Below, one piece after another: positions 1 to 6,037 of a DNA stretch of 6,328 nt. Position numbers and translations under genes: made by a program. The notes under the pieces are model-generated. The model was not told the origin of the DNA, made no database searches, and worked only from the letters and a program-made list of their open reading frames with translations. Origin of the DNA: Planctomycetaceae bacterium (GTDB lineage Bacteria; Planctomycetota; Planctomycetia; Pirellulales; Pirellulaceae); assembly GCA_002685655.1 (NCBI GenBank), contig NYXM01000121.1:1-6328 (forward strand). Reading direction: 5' to 3'. The stretch's first letter is position 1; every line of letters starts with the position of its first letter.

Positions 1-221
1 CGATTGCGGGCGTAGTCGTCGTTGGCGTAGGGAACTACGGCGCTGAGGCCATCGTGGCCGCCGCTCAATTGCACCACCACCAGGATCGGTTCTTCGGATT
101 GAGCTTTGGGCCCAGCCAGAGCGGATCGGGCCAAGAAACTCGGTGCCGCCGCCCCGACAGCTACCAGACCAAGACCCTGATTCAGGAAATCGCGACGCGT
201 TGAAATCTTAATTTGAGACAT
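1..221 (-). CDS. DUF1501 family exported protein, N-terminal part (cut by window edge)
   Basis: Seventy-three codons of an N-terminus are visible; the rest lies beyond base 1. The protein starts MSQIKISTRRDFLNQG, where TRRDFL fits the twin-arginine (Tat) consensus, followed by a hydrophobic stretch (about residues 16-31) and a likely signal-peptidase site after ALA (residues 34-36). The mature part begins with a beta-strand-like VVVQLSGGHDGLS segment (about 48-60) and VVPYANDDYAR, which matches the family opening usually written QxxGGNDGLN...VPY. DUF1501 (PF07394) belongs to the alkaline phosphatase/sulfatase-like fold group, has no settled function and is usually about 400-430 residues. The ATG at 221 is supported by a GAAGGAG ribosome site (232-238) at about 10 nt. 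It lies 93 nt behind a DUF1800 gene, its commonest neighbour, so the two are probably one operon. The usual Asn of GGNDG is His here. Confidence 0.9.
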   Translation of the reverse strand, partial: MSQIKISTRRDFLNQGLGLVAVGAAAPSFLARSALAGPKAQSEEPILVVVQLSGGHDGLSAVVPYANDDYARN

Positions 222-278
222 TATCGATTTTCTCCTTCAATACAGCTGGTTTGTTATCGCGCAAGAATAAACGCTTGG

Positions 279-314
279 CTGCTATTCCGCGGGCGTGCAA
301 GCCCGCAGTAGCAG
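279..314 (-). promoter_or_regulatory. Intercistronic stem-loop between DUF1800 and DUF1501 genes
   Basis: A two-part hairpin starts at the base after the DUF1800 stop codon (315-317). The outer stem is CTGCTA (279-284) with TAGCAG (309-314), and the inner stem is GCGGGC (289-294) with GCCCGC (301-306). The loop is GTGCAA, and there is a small asymmetric internal loop (TTCC against AG). On the minus-strand transcript it is followed by CCAAGCGTTTATTC rather than a clean U-run. It therefore looks more like an mRNA-stabilising or attenuating element inside an operon than a full terminator, although a leaky terminator cannot be excluded. Confidence 0.55.
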
Positions 315-1916
315 TTATGTTACCTGGTACTCGGGCGTGCTTATGATCAGGACCAACAGTCCGAGGAGCTTTGCGTTGACCTTTCTTTTCTGTTCTTCCC
401 ATTTAGACGAAGGCGGCAGTGTCCCGAGGAACTCGATCAGCTCACTCCGTCTTTGCTCGTCCAAGGACACCACAAAGCAACTCTTGGCAAGGTAGTCCAC
501 AACTTCGGCCGAACTGGTGAAGTCCTTACTCTCCAATGCAGCAACCACGTCGATTCCCCGTTGTCCGCCAGGCCCGGGCATCCTTTCCAAAACGTCGGCT
601 ACGAAGTTGTACCGGACGAAGATCCGGTTCGAGTTGACCCAGGTGCGGCCTCCCTCCCAGCCTTTGACGTTGGGCGGATCGAACAAGTTTTGGCCCATCT
701 CCCGTACAGCCCTCACCAGCGGAGCGTAGTTGTCTGCCCGGACTCCCAAGTCACGAAGCGAACCAACAGCCAGTTGCACGGGGCTCTTGATCTGCGTAGC
801 CATCGCTTTTGGGCTGTGGAACTCTTGGGACCGGAACAACACTTTGAGAGTCGGAGCCAACTCGTAGTCGTTGTCCCTCAGCAAATGGGCCAACTGTTTA
901 ACGATCTTGTCGTCCGGGTTTTCGTGCACGAAGAAGGCGAACAACTTGCCGGCGATGAATTCGGCAGTAATGGGCTCTTCAAGAATCAGGTCCACCAACT
1001 GATCGCCGTCCCAATTGCCCTTCTTCCCGAAGACCGTCTTCTCCTCCGTGTCGTGTGAGCGCTCGCGGAAGGTGAACTCGCAAGTGCGCTGGTTGTAGGT
1101 GTACCCAGTCAACGCGCGGGCCGCTTCTTTTATGTCCTCTTCGGTGTACTTGCCCTCACCCATGCTGAACAACTCCATGATCTCACGGGCCAGGTTCTCG
1201 TTGGGCCGACCTTTGACGTTACGGTTGTTGTCCAGGTAGCGGAGCATCGCCGCGTCGTGGACGATCTCGTGCAGCAACTGGCCAAAGTTACCCGCAGCGT
1301 GCTTTCGAAACAGCTCGTTTTGGGCGTACATGGCATAACTGTCTCGGACCGTTCGGTATTCGTTGGCGAAATGGCCGTGCCAAAACACCACCAACTTTTC
1401 TTGCAACGGTCGCGGTGATTCGACCAACCGCTTCATCCACCAATCGCGGACCTTACCCATCTGCGTTTGGTCCTCTCTGCGGCGTTGCCGGGAAAAAGCC
1501 TGCCGCTGCTCCCGGCTGAATTTGCGAACAACGGTTGGATCCTTCTGTGCTTTACGATAAACCTCGTCCTTCTTCACCAGCGTCTCCAACGCTTGAGCCT
1601 CCAGCTCTTGAGGCGTCTTTGCTTCAAACGAAATCTCAGCTTCCGGCTGGTTTTGGTAGTCCACTATGAAGTCCACTGCTTTTTTCAAGCCCATGGCGTG
1701 CAGGTCTTCCACTTCCGCAGGGGTGCCACCAAAACCGGCTCGAACAAGCAGGTGACGGGCGCTGGCGTAGTCCCAGGCGTCGTCGGCGAGCGCCTTGAGG
1801 CCGCCTTGGTGTGTCTGGGCGGAGGGCTTTGCTGCTTCTGCGATGGCGACGCTCGTGCAGACCAACGTGGCCAGAACCGTACAGCTCATCCAGGAACGAA
1901 AGGCGAACTCTCTCAT
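315..1916 (-). CDS. DUF1800 family protein with Sec signal peptide (copy 1)
   Basis: This is a 533-residue exported protein of the DUF1800 family (PF08811); the biochemical role of the family is unknown. Residues 1 to about 28 form a Sec-type signal peptide (positive start MREFAFR, hydrophobic core, AIAEAA cleavage region). Family blocks follow in order: ARHLLVRAGFGGTPAEV (53-69), FWHGHFA (178-184), the signature RPNENLAREIMELFSMG (237-253), YTEEDIKEAARALTGY (257-272) and DPPNVKGWEGG (413-423). Residues about 100-155 are an unusually charged Lys/Arg/Glu/Gln helical insert. The ATG at 1916 is preferred, with GGAG at 1926-1929 nine nt upstream; a GTG one codon earlier (1919) is also possible. 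It is followed by a hairpin and a DUF1501 gene, the usual partner, suggesting a two-gene exported unit. It is paralogous to the ORF at 3525-5147. Confidence 0.93.
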   Translation of the reverse strand: MREFAFRSWMSCTVLATLVCTSVAIAEAAKPSAQTHQGGLKALADDAWDYASARHLLVRAGFGGTPAEVEDLHAMGLKKAVDFIVDYQNQPEAEISFEAKTPQELEAQALETLVKKDEVYRKAQKDPTVVRKFSREQRQAFSRQRRREDQTQMGKVRDWWMKRLVESPRPLQEKLVVFWHGHFANEYRTVRDSYAMYAQNELFRKHAAGNFGQLLHEIVHDAAMLRYLDNNRNVKGRPNENLAREIMELFSMGEGKYTEEDIKEAARALTGYTYNQRTCEFTFRERSHDTEEKTVFGKKGNWDGDQLVDLILEEPITAEFIAGKLFAFFVHENPDDKIVKQLAHLLRDNDYELAPTLKVLFRSQEFHSPKAMATQIKSPVQLAVGSLRDLGVRADNYAPLVRAVREMGQNLFDPPNVKGWEGGRTWVNSNRIFVRYNFVADVLERMPGPGGQRGIDVVAALESKDFTSSAEVVDYLAKSCFVVSLDEQRRSELIEFLGTLPPSSKWEEQKRKVNAKLLGLLVLIISTPEYQVT

Positions 1917-2364
1917 CACAGGTTACTCCAGAAAGGTCAAGACTCGTGATCCAGCCACTTCGATGTCGTTTTCGATGTGGTGCATGGCCTGCGTGTGGTT
2001 AGGTAGGGCAAACGGCGTGATCTTCACAAGCTTCGACGTCGTGCGGAAATCTCCAGCGCTGCTGGAAATAAACGACGTTTACAAGGTAGGCAGACCTAGG
2101 ATGAGGATGCGCATCGGGTCCAATTTATTTTCCATTTCCGCCCAATTCTCCGAAGCAGTTCATCACAGGCCTCCGCAAGAACACCACAACATCAAAGGAT
2201 CATAGGAGTTATCGGTTCTGGCGGAGGTGTGAGAATCGCAGCTGTTGAGCACAAGAAACAGCTGAGACCAAACTGATTTTATTCGATTTTTCTCTTTGCG
2301 CGCTGCAGCACAATGGCCGCCTCATCGCCGACTAGCGTCTTTCTTGGGCGGTGGCATTCACAGC
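1917..2364. other. Intergenic region between BI-1 gene and DUF1800 copy 1
   Basis: About 450 bp with no convincing gene. It should hold the end of the BI-1 transcript and the promoter of the DUF1800-DUF1501 unit, but I could not pick a promoter with good -35 and -10 boxes. Visible elements are the inverted repeat at 2239-2264, a small hairpin TCCAGC-GCT-GCTGGA at 2052-2066, and an 11-codon minus-strand mini-ORF at 2079-2114 (MRILILGLPTL) without a clear ribosome site. Longer plus-strand frames running through here are antisense extensions from the DUF1800 gene and have no family features. Confidence 0.5.
2239..2264. repeat. Inverted repeat CAGCTGTT-N10-AACAGCTG
   Basis: Perfect 8-bp arms at 2239-2246 and 2257-2264 are separated by 10 nt. 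The element lies about 100 nt beyond the BI-1 stop codon. Read on the minus strand it has no U-run after it, so a classic intrinsic terminator is not well supported. It could be a processing hairpin at the end of the BI-1 mRNA or a binding site for a dimeric regulator. Confidence 0.4.
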
Positions 2365-3123
2365 TCAATTGCGGCGGCTGAGTTTGGATAGCAGCCTGAG
2401 GATCTCGATGTAGAGCCACACCAGAGTCACCATCAACCCAAAAGCGCCGTACCACTCCATGTACTTCGGTGCCTTGGCCGTAGCTCCGCGTTCGATGAAA
2501 TCGAAGTCCAACACGAGGTTCAACGCAGCGACAACGACGACGAACAAACTGAATCCAATACCGATCAACCCTGAGCCATGTATGTAGGGAATCGAGGTGC
2601 CGAAGAAACTCATCACGAATGACACCAGATAGACCAGGCAGATTCCGCCGGTTGCTGCGAAAACTCCAGCCCGGAATTTCTCGGTGGCGCGTACCAAGCC
2701 CAAACCGTAGGCGACAAGCATCGAAAGCATCGTTCCGAATGTGAGCATCACGGCCTGGACAATAATGCCGTCGTACAATGTGCTGTACATCGCCGAGATA
2801 CCGCCCAGGAGCAGGCCTTCGGCAAGTGCATAACCGGGGGCAGTCACCGGCGACCAATTCGGTTTGAAAATCGTAACCAGTGCCAGGGCGAGCCCGCCAA
2901 TCATTCCGCCAATCATCCAGGGCATCGCGGCCTGACCTGCGAGACTCAGGTTCCACGTGAACCCTGCCGTCAAGATGGCCAGCAACAGGAGGATCCCCGT
3001 CTTGAAGGTCGTCCCCGCGACGGTCATCGTTGTAGCCGCGCCGGCAACGTCGTAACGATCGTTTGCGGTGGCCTCAAATTGTTGGAAGACCTTGCCGTTC
3101 AGCGCTGGGTTACCGGTTCGCAT
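2365..3123 (-). CDS. Bax inhibitor-1/YccA-type integral membrane protein
   Basis: This 252-residue protein matches the bacterial BI-1-like group (PF12811 type), which usually begins with a short soluble stretch containing SNPAL; here it is TGNPAL (3-8). Seven hydrophobic segments are visible at about 41-60, 67-86, 97-115, 119-143, 150-174, 184-206 and 225-245. Acidic residues in LDFDFIE (205-211) follow helix six and Glu240 lies in the last helix. In studied BI-1 proteins, acidic residues in this part control a pH-sensitive calcium leak, so a channel or leak role in the inner membrane is a family-based guess. The ATG at 3123 has GGAG (3129-3132) five nt upstream. Gaps of about 400 bp or more on both sides suggest it is transcribed alone and is not part of the DUF1800 units. 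Confidence 0.9.
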   Translation of the reverse strand: MRTGNPALNGKVFQQFEATANDRYDVAGAATTMTVAGTTFKTGILLLLAILTAGFTWNLSLAGQAAMPWMIGGMIGGLALALVTIFKPNWSPVTAPGYALAEGLLLGGISAMYSTLYDGIIVQAVMLTFGTMLSMLVAYGLGLVRATEKFRAGVFAATGGICLVYLVSFVMSFFGTSIPYIHGSGLIGIGFSLFVVVVAALNLVLDFDFIERGATAKAPKYMEWYGAFGLMVTLVWLYIEILRLLSKLSRRN

Positions 3124-3222
3124 TGTTTCTCCATTGAATGGAATTCAGGACGCCTGTGAACTACTGCGTCTCTTGATGTGGGTTTCCGCATCATACTTGG
3201 AGAATCGGCGGTGCCTAGTAGG

Positions 3223-3251
3223 AGTTTTTCAGTGGACTAGTGCTGTGTCAA
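3223..3251 (-). promoter_or_regulatory. Candidate sigma-70-type promoter for BI-1 gene
   Basis: On the minus strand an exact TTGACA (-35, 3246-3251) is followed after 17 nt by AAAACT (3223-3228), a poor -10 with three of six matches. Transcription would start about 100 nt before the BI-1 ATG. A better -10 look-alike, TATGAT (3190-3195), has no matching -35. The assignment rests on the -35 box and position only. Confidence 0.3.
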
Positions 3252-3496
3252 TTTTTGATTTTAGGGTTGAAGAAGAATGGTCGCCTGGCGAGATAGTCGT
3301 TGAGTGCTGCTATGTAGGTGAATCGGTCAGGACGTTTGGTTTGCGGAGCGAACCACGACAATCAGGCTCGACAACCCTGGACTCGAAGGCGGTTCAAAAG
3401 GGCGCAAAACAGATCGAGATTACGCCTCGGGCCAGCGCCGAGTCCGGCGCACGACTCCTGGACGCGCAGTTGCGAGTCGGCTACATGTTAGGCCGC

Positions 3497-3518
3497 AAAA
3501 GACTGACGCCCTGGCGTC
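3497..3518 (-). terminator. Possible intrinsic terminator after DUF1800 copy 2
   Basis: GACGCC and GGCGTC (within 3505-3518) form a short GC-rich hairpin, five pairs with a four-base loop. It begins seven bases after the stop codon at 3525-3527. On the minus-strand transcript it is followed by AGTCTTTT. The stem is short and the T-run is only four bases, so it is a weak but well-placed terminator. Confidence 0.45.
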
Positions 3519-3524
3519 GCCCAT

Positions 3525-5147
3525 TCATGACATCTGGTGTTCCGGCACGCACAGCATGAGCATCAGCAACGAGCGAAGCTTCACATTGAGTTCACCGTGC
3601 TGACTTGCCCATTCCCCGCGCGGCGGCAATTCACCGAGATGCGCGATCAGTTCCTTCCGCTTGGCGGCATCCAATGGCCGCACTAAGCAGGTCCTTGCCA
3701 GATAGTCCACGGCCTCGACGCTGTTTTTGCAGCCCCCGGCCTGAATCAGGCTCACCACGTCCACACCTTTCTGACCGACGGCATCGATCAGGCTGGCCAC
3801 CGCATTGTAGCGGACAAACAAACGCTGCGAATCGATCCACGGGCGACCGTAGCGCCAGCCCTTCACGTCCGGCGGTTCCATCAACTGCATACCCATTTCC
3901 TGAAGCGCCTTATCAAGCGTCTCGTAGCTGGTGAGTGACTCGTCCACGACAAGGCGGCTGCCGTCCGATTTCGGCAACGGCTTTTCGATCGGCCGATGGA
4001 CCACAAGAGGTTTCGCACCCAGGTCCCGCAGCAGCCCGACCATCAGTTCCACTGGGCTCTTGACCTGTTTGCCCATAGAGCGACTGCTGTAAAACTGTTC
4101 GGACAGAAACAAGTTCTTCAGCATCGGCTCAAGCGCAAATCGTCGGTCTTTCAACACGGCGGCCAGGCCGTTGACTGTTACCTTTTCCGGGTCCTGATAC
4201 GCGAAATACTCGAACAGTTTGAGCGAAATAAACCGAGACGTCTCGGGCCGCTCCAGGATCAAACGCACCAGGTCGTCGCCCGTCCACGTTCCTGTCTTTC
4301 CGAAAATGGTTTTCTCCGTCGTATCGTGCCGGTCGTAGAGGAACCGATAGGTTCCAGTGGCGTGGTCGAAGTTGTAGCCCGTCAGCGACCGGGCAGCCTC
4401 GACGATGTCCTTCTCGGTGTAACCCTGATCGACTCCCATGGAAAACAACTCCATGATCTCGCGGGCGAGGTTCTCGTTCGGATTGCCTTTGATGTTCTTG
4501 TTGTTGTCGAGGTAACGGATCATCGCCGGGTCATGAACGACACCGTAGAGCAACGCACCGAAGTTTCCTGCCGCGTGCTCGCGGAAGAACTGGTTCTGGC
4601 GAAACATCGTGTAGCTGTTCTGCACGACGCTGTTCTGGCTCGCGAAGTGACCGTGCCAGAAGAGCGTCAGCTTCTCTTGGAGCGGCCGAGGGGATTCGAC
4701 CAGCCGCTGCAGCCACCAACGACGGACCTGGACGAGCTGGTTGGCCTCCACGGATCGCGAGTCCAACCCCACGGCCCGGTTTCCCGTGCCACGGATCCGC
4801 ATCTTGCTCCGCAACGGGTCAACCGAAAACGGCGTCATGGGATCGAGTGAAGGGCCGTCCGACGCCTGGCGGTAAAACTCGACAAAATGATTGACGGCTT
4901 TGTAGAGTCCCATGGCGTGCAGCTTCTCGACCTCTTGTGGCGTGCCGCCAAAGCCGGCCCTCACCAGAAGGTGCCGCGCCTTGGCGTAGTTCCATTGGTC
5001 CGGGGCGAGCGGCTTCAGCCCACCCATGGCCGCCGAGCGATGGGTGTAGATTTCGGGAGCTGCGTCCGCAATTGTCTTGACCGCCTCGGCAACAATCTGG
5101 TCAGCGGTGGCCTTTTCCTTCGTCTGCTGCTCCGCGAATTCCTCCAA
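3525..5147 (-). CDS. DUF1800 family protein (copy 2), possibly the C-terminal part of a split gene
   Basis: A 540-residue ORF from a TTG codon. DUF1800 (PF08811) blocks are clear: ARHLLVRAGFGGTPQEV (57-73), FWHGHFA (163-169), NPNENLAREIMELFSMG (222-238), YTEKDIVEAARSLTGY (243-258) and EPPDVKGWRYG (424-434). It carries an insert of about 25 residues (around 383-407) that copy 1 lacks, while the region before VRRWWLQRLVE is shorter than in copy 1. Residues 1-29 (EEFAEQQTKEKATADQIVAE...) are charged and helical, with no signal peptide, although DUF1800 copy 1 is exported. The start is weak: TTG, with GGAG 12 nt upstream. The next ATG (5027) has no ribosome site. The same frame continues upstream through TAG (5157-5159) into the coiled-coil ORF, so the true product may be a fusion. 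No DUF1501 gene follows in the window. Confidence 0.85.
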   Translation of the reverse strand: MEEFAEQQTKEKATADQIVAEAVKTIADAAPEIYTHRSAAMGGLKPLAPDQWNYAKARHLLVRAGFGGTPQEVEKLHAMGLYKAVNHFVEFYRQASDGPSLDPMTPFSVDPLRSKMRIRGTGNRAVGLDSRSVEANQLVQVRRWWLQRLVESPRPLQEKLTLFWHGHFASQNSVVQNSYTMFRQNQFFREHAAGNFGALLYGVVHDPAMIRYLDNNKNIKGNPNENLAREIMELFSMGVDQGYTEKDIVEAARSLTGYNFDHATGTYRFLYDRHDTTEKTIFGKTGTWTGDDLVRLILERPETSRFISLKLFEYFAYQDPEKVTVNGLAAVLKDRRFALEPMLKNLFLSEQFYSSRSMGKQVKSPVELMVGLLRDLGAKPLVVHRPIEKPLPKSDGSRLVVDESLTSYETLDKALQEMGMQLMEPPDVKGWRYGRPWIDSQRLFVRYNAVASLIDAVGQKGVDVVSLIQAGGCKNSVEAVDYLARTCLVRPLDAAKRKELIAHLGELPPRGEWASQHGELNVKLRSLLMLMLCVPEHQMS

Positions 5148-5156
5148 GCGCTTCTT

Positions 5157-5159
5157 CTA
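5157..5159 (-). other. In-frame TAG separating coiled-coil ORF from DUF1800 ORF
   Basis: The minus-strand codons read GAG TAG AAG AAG CGC TTG GAG GAA. Upstream and downstream ORFs are in the same frame, 12 bases apart counted from stop to TTG. Both flanks encode the same kind of charged helix (AAVETDAE before, KKRLEEFAEQQTKEKA after). One substitution (CAG, GAG or AAG to TAG) accounts for the break. Without it the frame would be open from the ATG at 5894 to the stop at 3525, about 789 codons. Confidence 0.75.
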
Positions 5160-5894
5160 CTCCGCATCGGTTTCCACAGCGGCCATTTCCCTGGCGATCC
5201 TGGCCGCCTCGCCGCTTTGCTCAGCGAGTTCTTCCGCCGTGTCTTTTCGAATGGCCGCCCACTGCTGGATCTCCATTGCCCTCAGTGACTCTAGGATATG
5301 AAGGTCCCGCTGGAGGGCGGCGGCACGCTTCGCCTGGGCCTTGGCTTCCTTCTCCTTCTCCTCCAGCAGCGTCAACTCAACCGTGCGGATCGCCGCGGCT
5401 CTCGCTTTCGGATCCAATAGCTTCAACTCAACCGTGCGAGTCGCCGCCATCTTGTCGCGCGTTGTGAACTCCGAGACAAACAACTCGTGCGACGCCTTAT
5501 TGGCTGTGATCGTGTCGGCAATCAACCGCTCGGCCACGGTCCGCCTCGTAGCCAACCGCTGTTGCGCCGCGGTGCGCAACGCGGCCACCTGCGCTTTCGG
5601 CTTCTGCCCGGCGATGGCTTCCTTGAGCGCCTCTTCCGCAGCCCGCCAGTTCTTCAGTGCGGCCTCCGCACGCCTCCGCTCAGAGCGAGCAATCTCACGA
5701 GTCGCCGAGCGGGCCATTCCCCGCGAACTCACCTCCGTCCTGGCGACACTCTCCTGCTTCCGGGCCGCCGCGAGGGCCGGATCGACTTTCGCCGGTTTCG
5801 GTGGCTTTTCTGCCCCGTACGTCAGACCCGCAGCGCCAAAGCCAGCCGCCATCACGGCCAGCACCCACGAACTGTGTTTCGTCCACTTCTTCAT
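5157..5894 (-). CDS. Secreted Ala/Arg/Glu-rich coiled-coil-like protein, unknown family
   Basis: A 245-residue protein from the ATG at 5894, chosen because GGAGGGG (5905-5911) lies 10 nt upstream; the open frame extends 24 codons further up without support. Residues 1 to about 28 form a Sec signal peptide (MKKWTKHSSW, then a hydrophobic core, cleavage near TYGA). A Pro/Lys linker follows (EKPPKPAKVDPA), then about 200 residues rich in Ala, Arg, Glu and Lys, almost without Pro or Gly, expected to be long helix or coiled coil. Arg-Thr recurs (ART 51-53, LRT, RRT, TRT, IRT), and TRTVELKLL (152-160) returns as IRTVELTLL (169-177). I recognise no family. The last residues run in frame, past a TAG, into the DUF1800 ORF, so it may be the stalk-like N-terminal half of one exported protein, or a separate coupled gene. 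Confidence 0.75.
   Translation of the reverse strand: MKKWTKHSSWVLAVMAAGFGAAGLTYGAEKPPKPAKVDPALAAARKQESVARTEVSSRGMARSATREIARSERRRAEAALKNWRAAEEALKEAIAGQKPKAQVAALRTAAQQRLATRRTVAERLIADTITANKASHELFVSEFTTRDKMAATRTVELKLLDPKARAAAIRTVELTLLEEKEKEAKAQAKRAAALQRDLHILESLRAMEIQQWAAIRKDTAEELAEQSGEAARIAREMAAVETDAE
5372..5447. repeat. Direct repeat of 25 bp, period 51 bp, inside coiled-coil gene
   Basis: Copies at 5372-5396 and 5423-5447 share the exact 16-base core TCAACTCAACCGTGCG, then differ by a GA/AG swap before TCGCCGC. The period of 51 bp keeps the frame and gives a 17-residue protein repeat (xRTVELxLL). It suggests the helical region grew by in-frame duplication. Confidence 0.7.
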
Positions 5895-5904
5895 GATTTC
5901 GAAT

Positions 5905-5911
5905 CCCCTCC
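5905..5911 (-). promoter_or_regulatory. Ribosome binding site deciding the coiled-coil gene start
   Basis: GGAGGGG on the minus strand, 10 nt before the ATG at 5894, is the strongest ribosome site in the window. It fixes the start at MKKWTKH, which also gives a normal signal peptide; the upstream in-frame ATG at 5966 has neither. Confidence 0.7.
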
Positions 5912-5937
5912 GTTCAATGCGTTCTGACTGAATAAGA

Positions 5938-5966
5938 ATTCTGATCCCCCGCCGCCTCTGATGCAA
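5938..5966 (-). promoter_or_regulatory. Candidate promoter for coiled-coil/DUF1800 unit
   Basis: TTGCAT (5961-5966) and CAGAAT (5938-5943) are 17 nt apart on the minus strand, each with four of six matches to the sigma-70 consensus. The start of transcription would fall about 37 nt before the ATG at 5894. The match is only moderate. Confidence 0.25.
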
Positions 5967-5997
5967 CTGTCCGCCTGCTGCTCTTGCGACTTCTTCC

Positions 5998-6037
5998 CCC
6001 CTCTTTTCACCCCTTGGTCAGGTAGCTTACAGAGGGG
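5998..6037. repeat. Short inverted repeat CCCCTCT / AGAGGGG
   Basis: Seven-bp arms at 5998-6004 and 6031-6037 enclose 26 nt and lie upstream of the promoter candidate. It could be an operator or chance pairing of C-rich and G-rich runs. No T-run suggests termination. Confidence 0.25.

Larger units (their letters stand above)
3124..3524. other. Intergenic region between DUF1800 copy 2 and BI-1 gene
   Basis: About 400 bp without a credible gene. At its high-coordinate end lies a terminator-like hairpin for the DUF1800 copy; nearer the BI-1 gene is a promoter candidate. A plus-strand open frame crosses the whole region (3068-3559) but begins antisense inside the BI-1 gene and has no domain, so I do not call it. 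The stretch around 3221-3275 (GGAGTTTTTCAGTGGACTAG, then TGCTGTGTCAATTTTTGATT) differs in texture from its surroundings and may be the remnant of a mobile-element end. Confidence 0.5.

Noticed and set aside
453..1058. Plus-strand open frame of 201 codons
   Set aside because: Antisense to DUF1800 copy 1, which has clear family motifs and a signal peptide; no domain or ribosome site on this strand.
2239..2264. Calling the CAGCTGTT inverted repeat a terminator for BI-1
   Set aside because: No U-run follows on the minus-strand transcript and it is about 100 nt beyond the stop codon, so it is kept only as an inverted repeat.
2279..2956. Minus-strand open frame of 225 codons
   Set aside because: Overlaps the BI-1 gene in another frame; the composition (Arg-, Cys- and His-rich) is typical of a shifted frame and it lacks membrane helices or motifs.
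3068..3559. Plus-strand open frame crossing the gap between DUF1800 copy 2 and BI-1
   Set aside because: Begins antisense inside the BI-1 gene, overlaps the end of the DUF1800 gene, has no recognisable domain or start signal, and covers the terminator and promoter candidates.
3996..4850. Plus-strand open frame of 284 codons
   Set aside because: Antisense to DUF1800 copy 2. Part of it resembles the antisense frame in copy 1 (around LDLRSHR / LDLFAHR), which follows from the paralogous sense proteins and shared codon choice, so it is not evidence of a gene.
5341..5931. Plus-strand frames antisense to the coiled-coil gene
   Set aside because: Ala/Ser/Arg-rich translations arise from the complement of an Ala/Arg/Glu-rich gene; no ribosome site or domain, while the minus-strand gene has both a strong ribosome site and a signal peptide.
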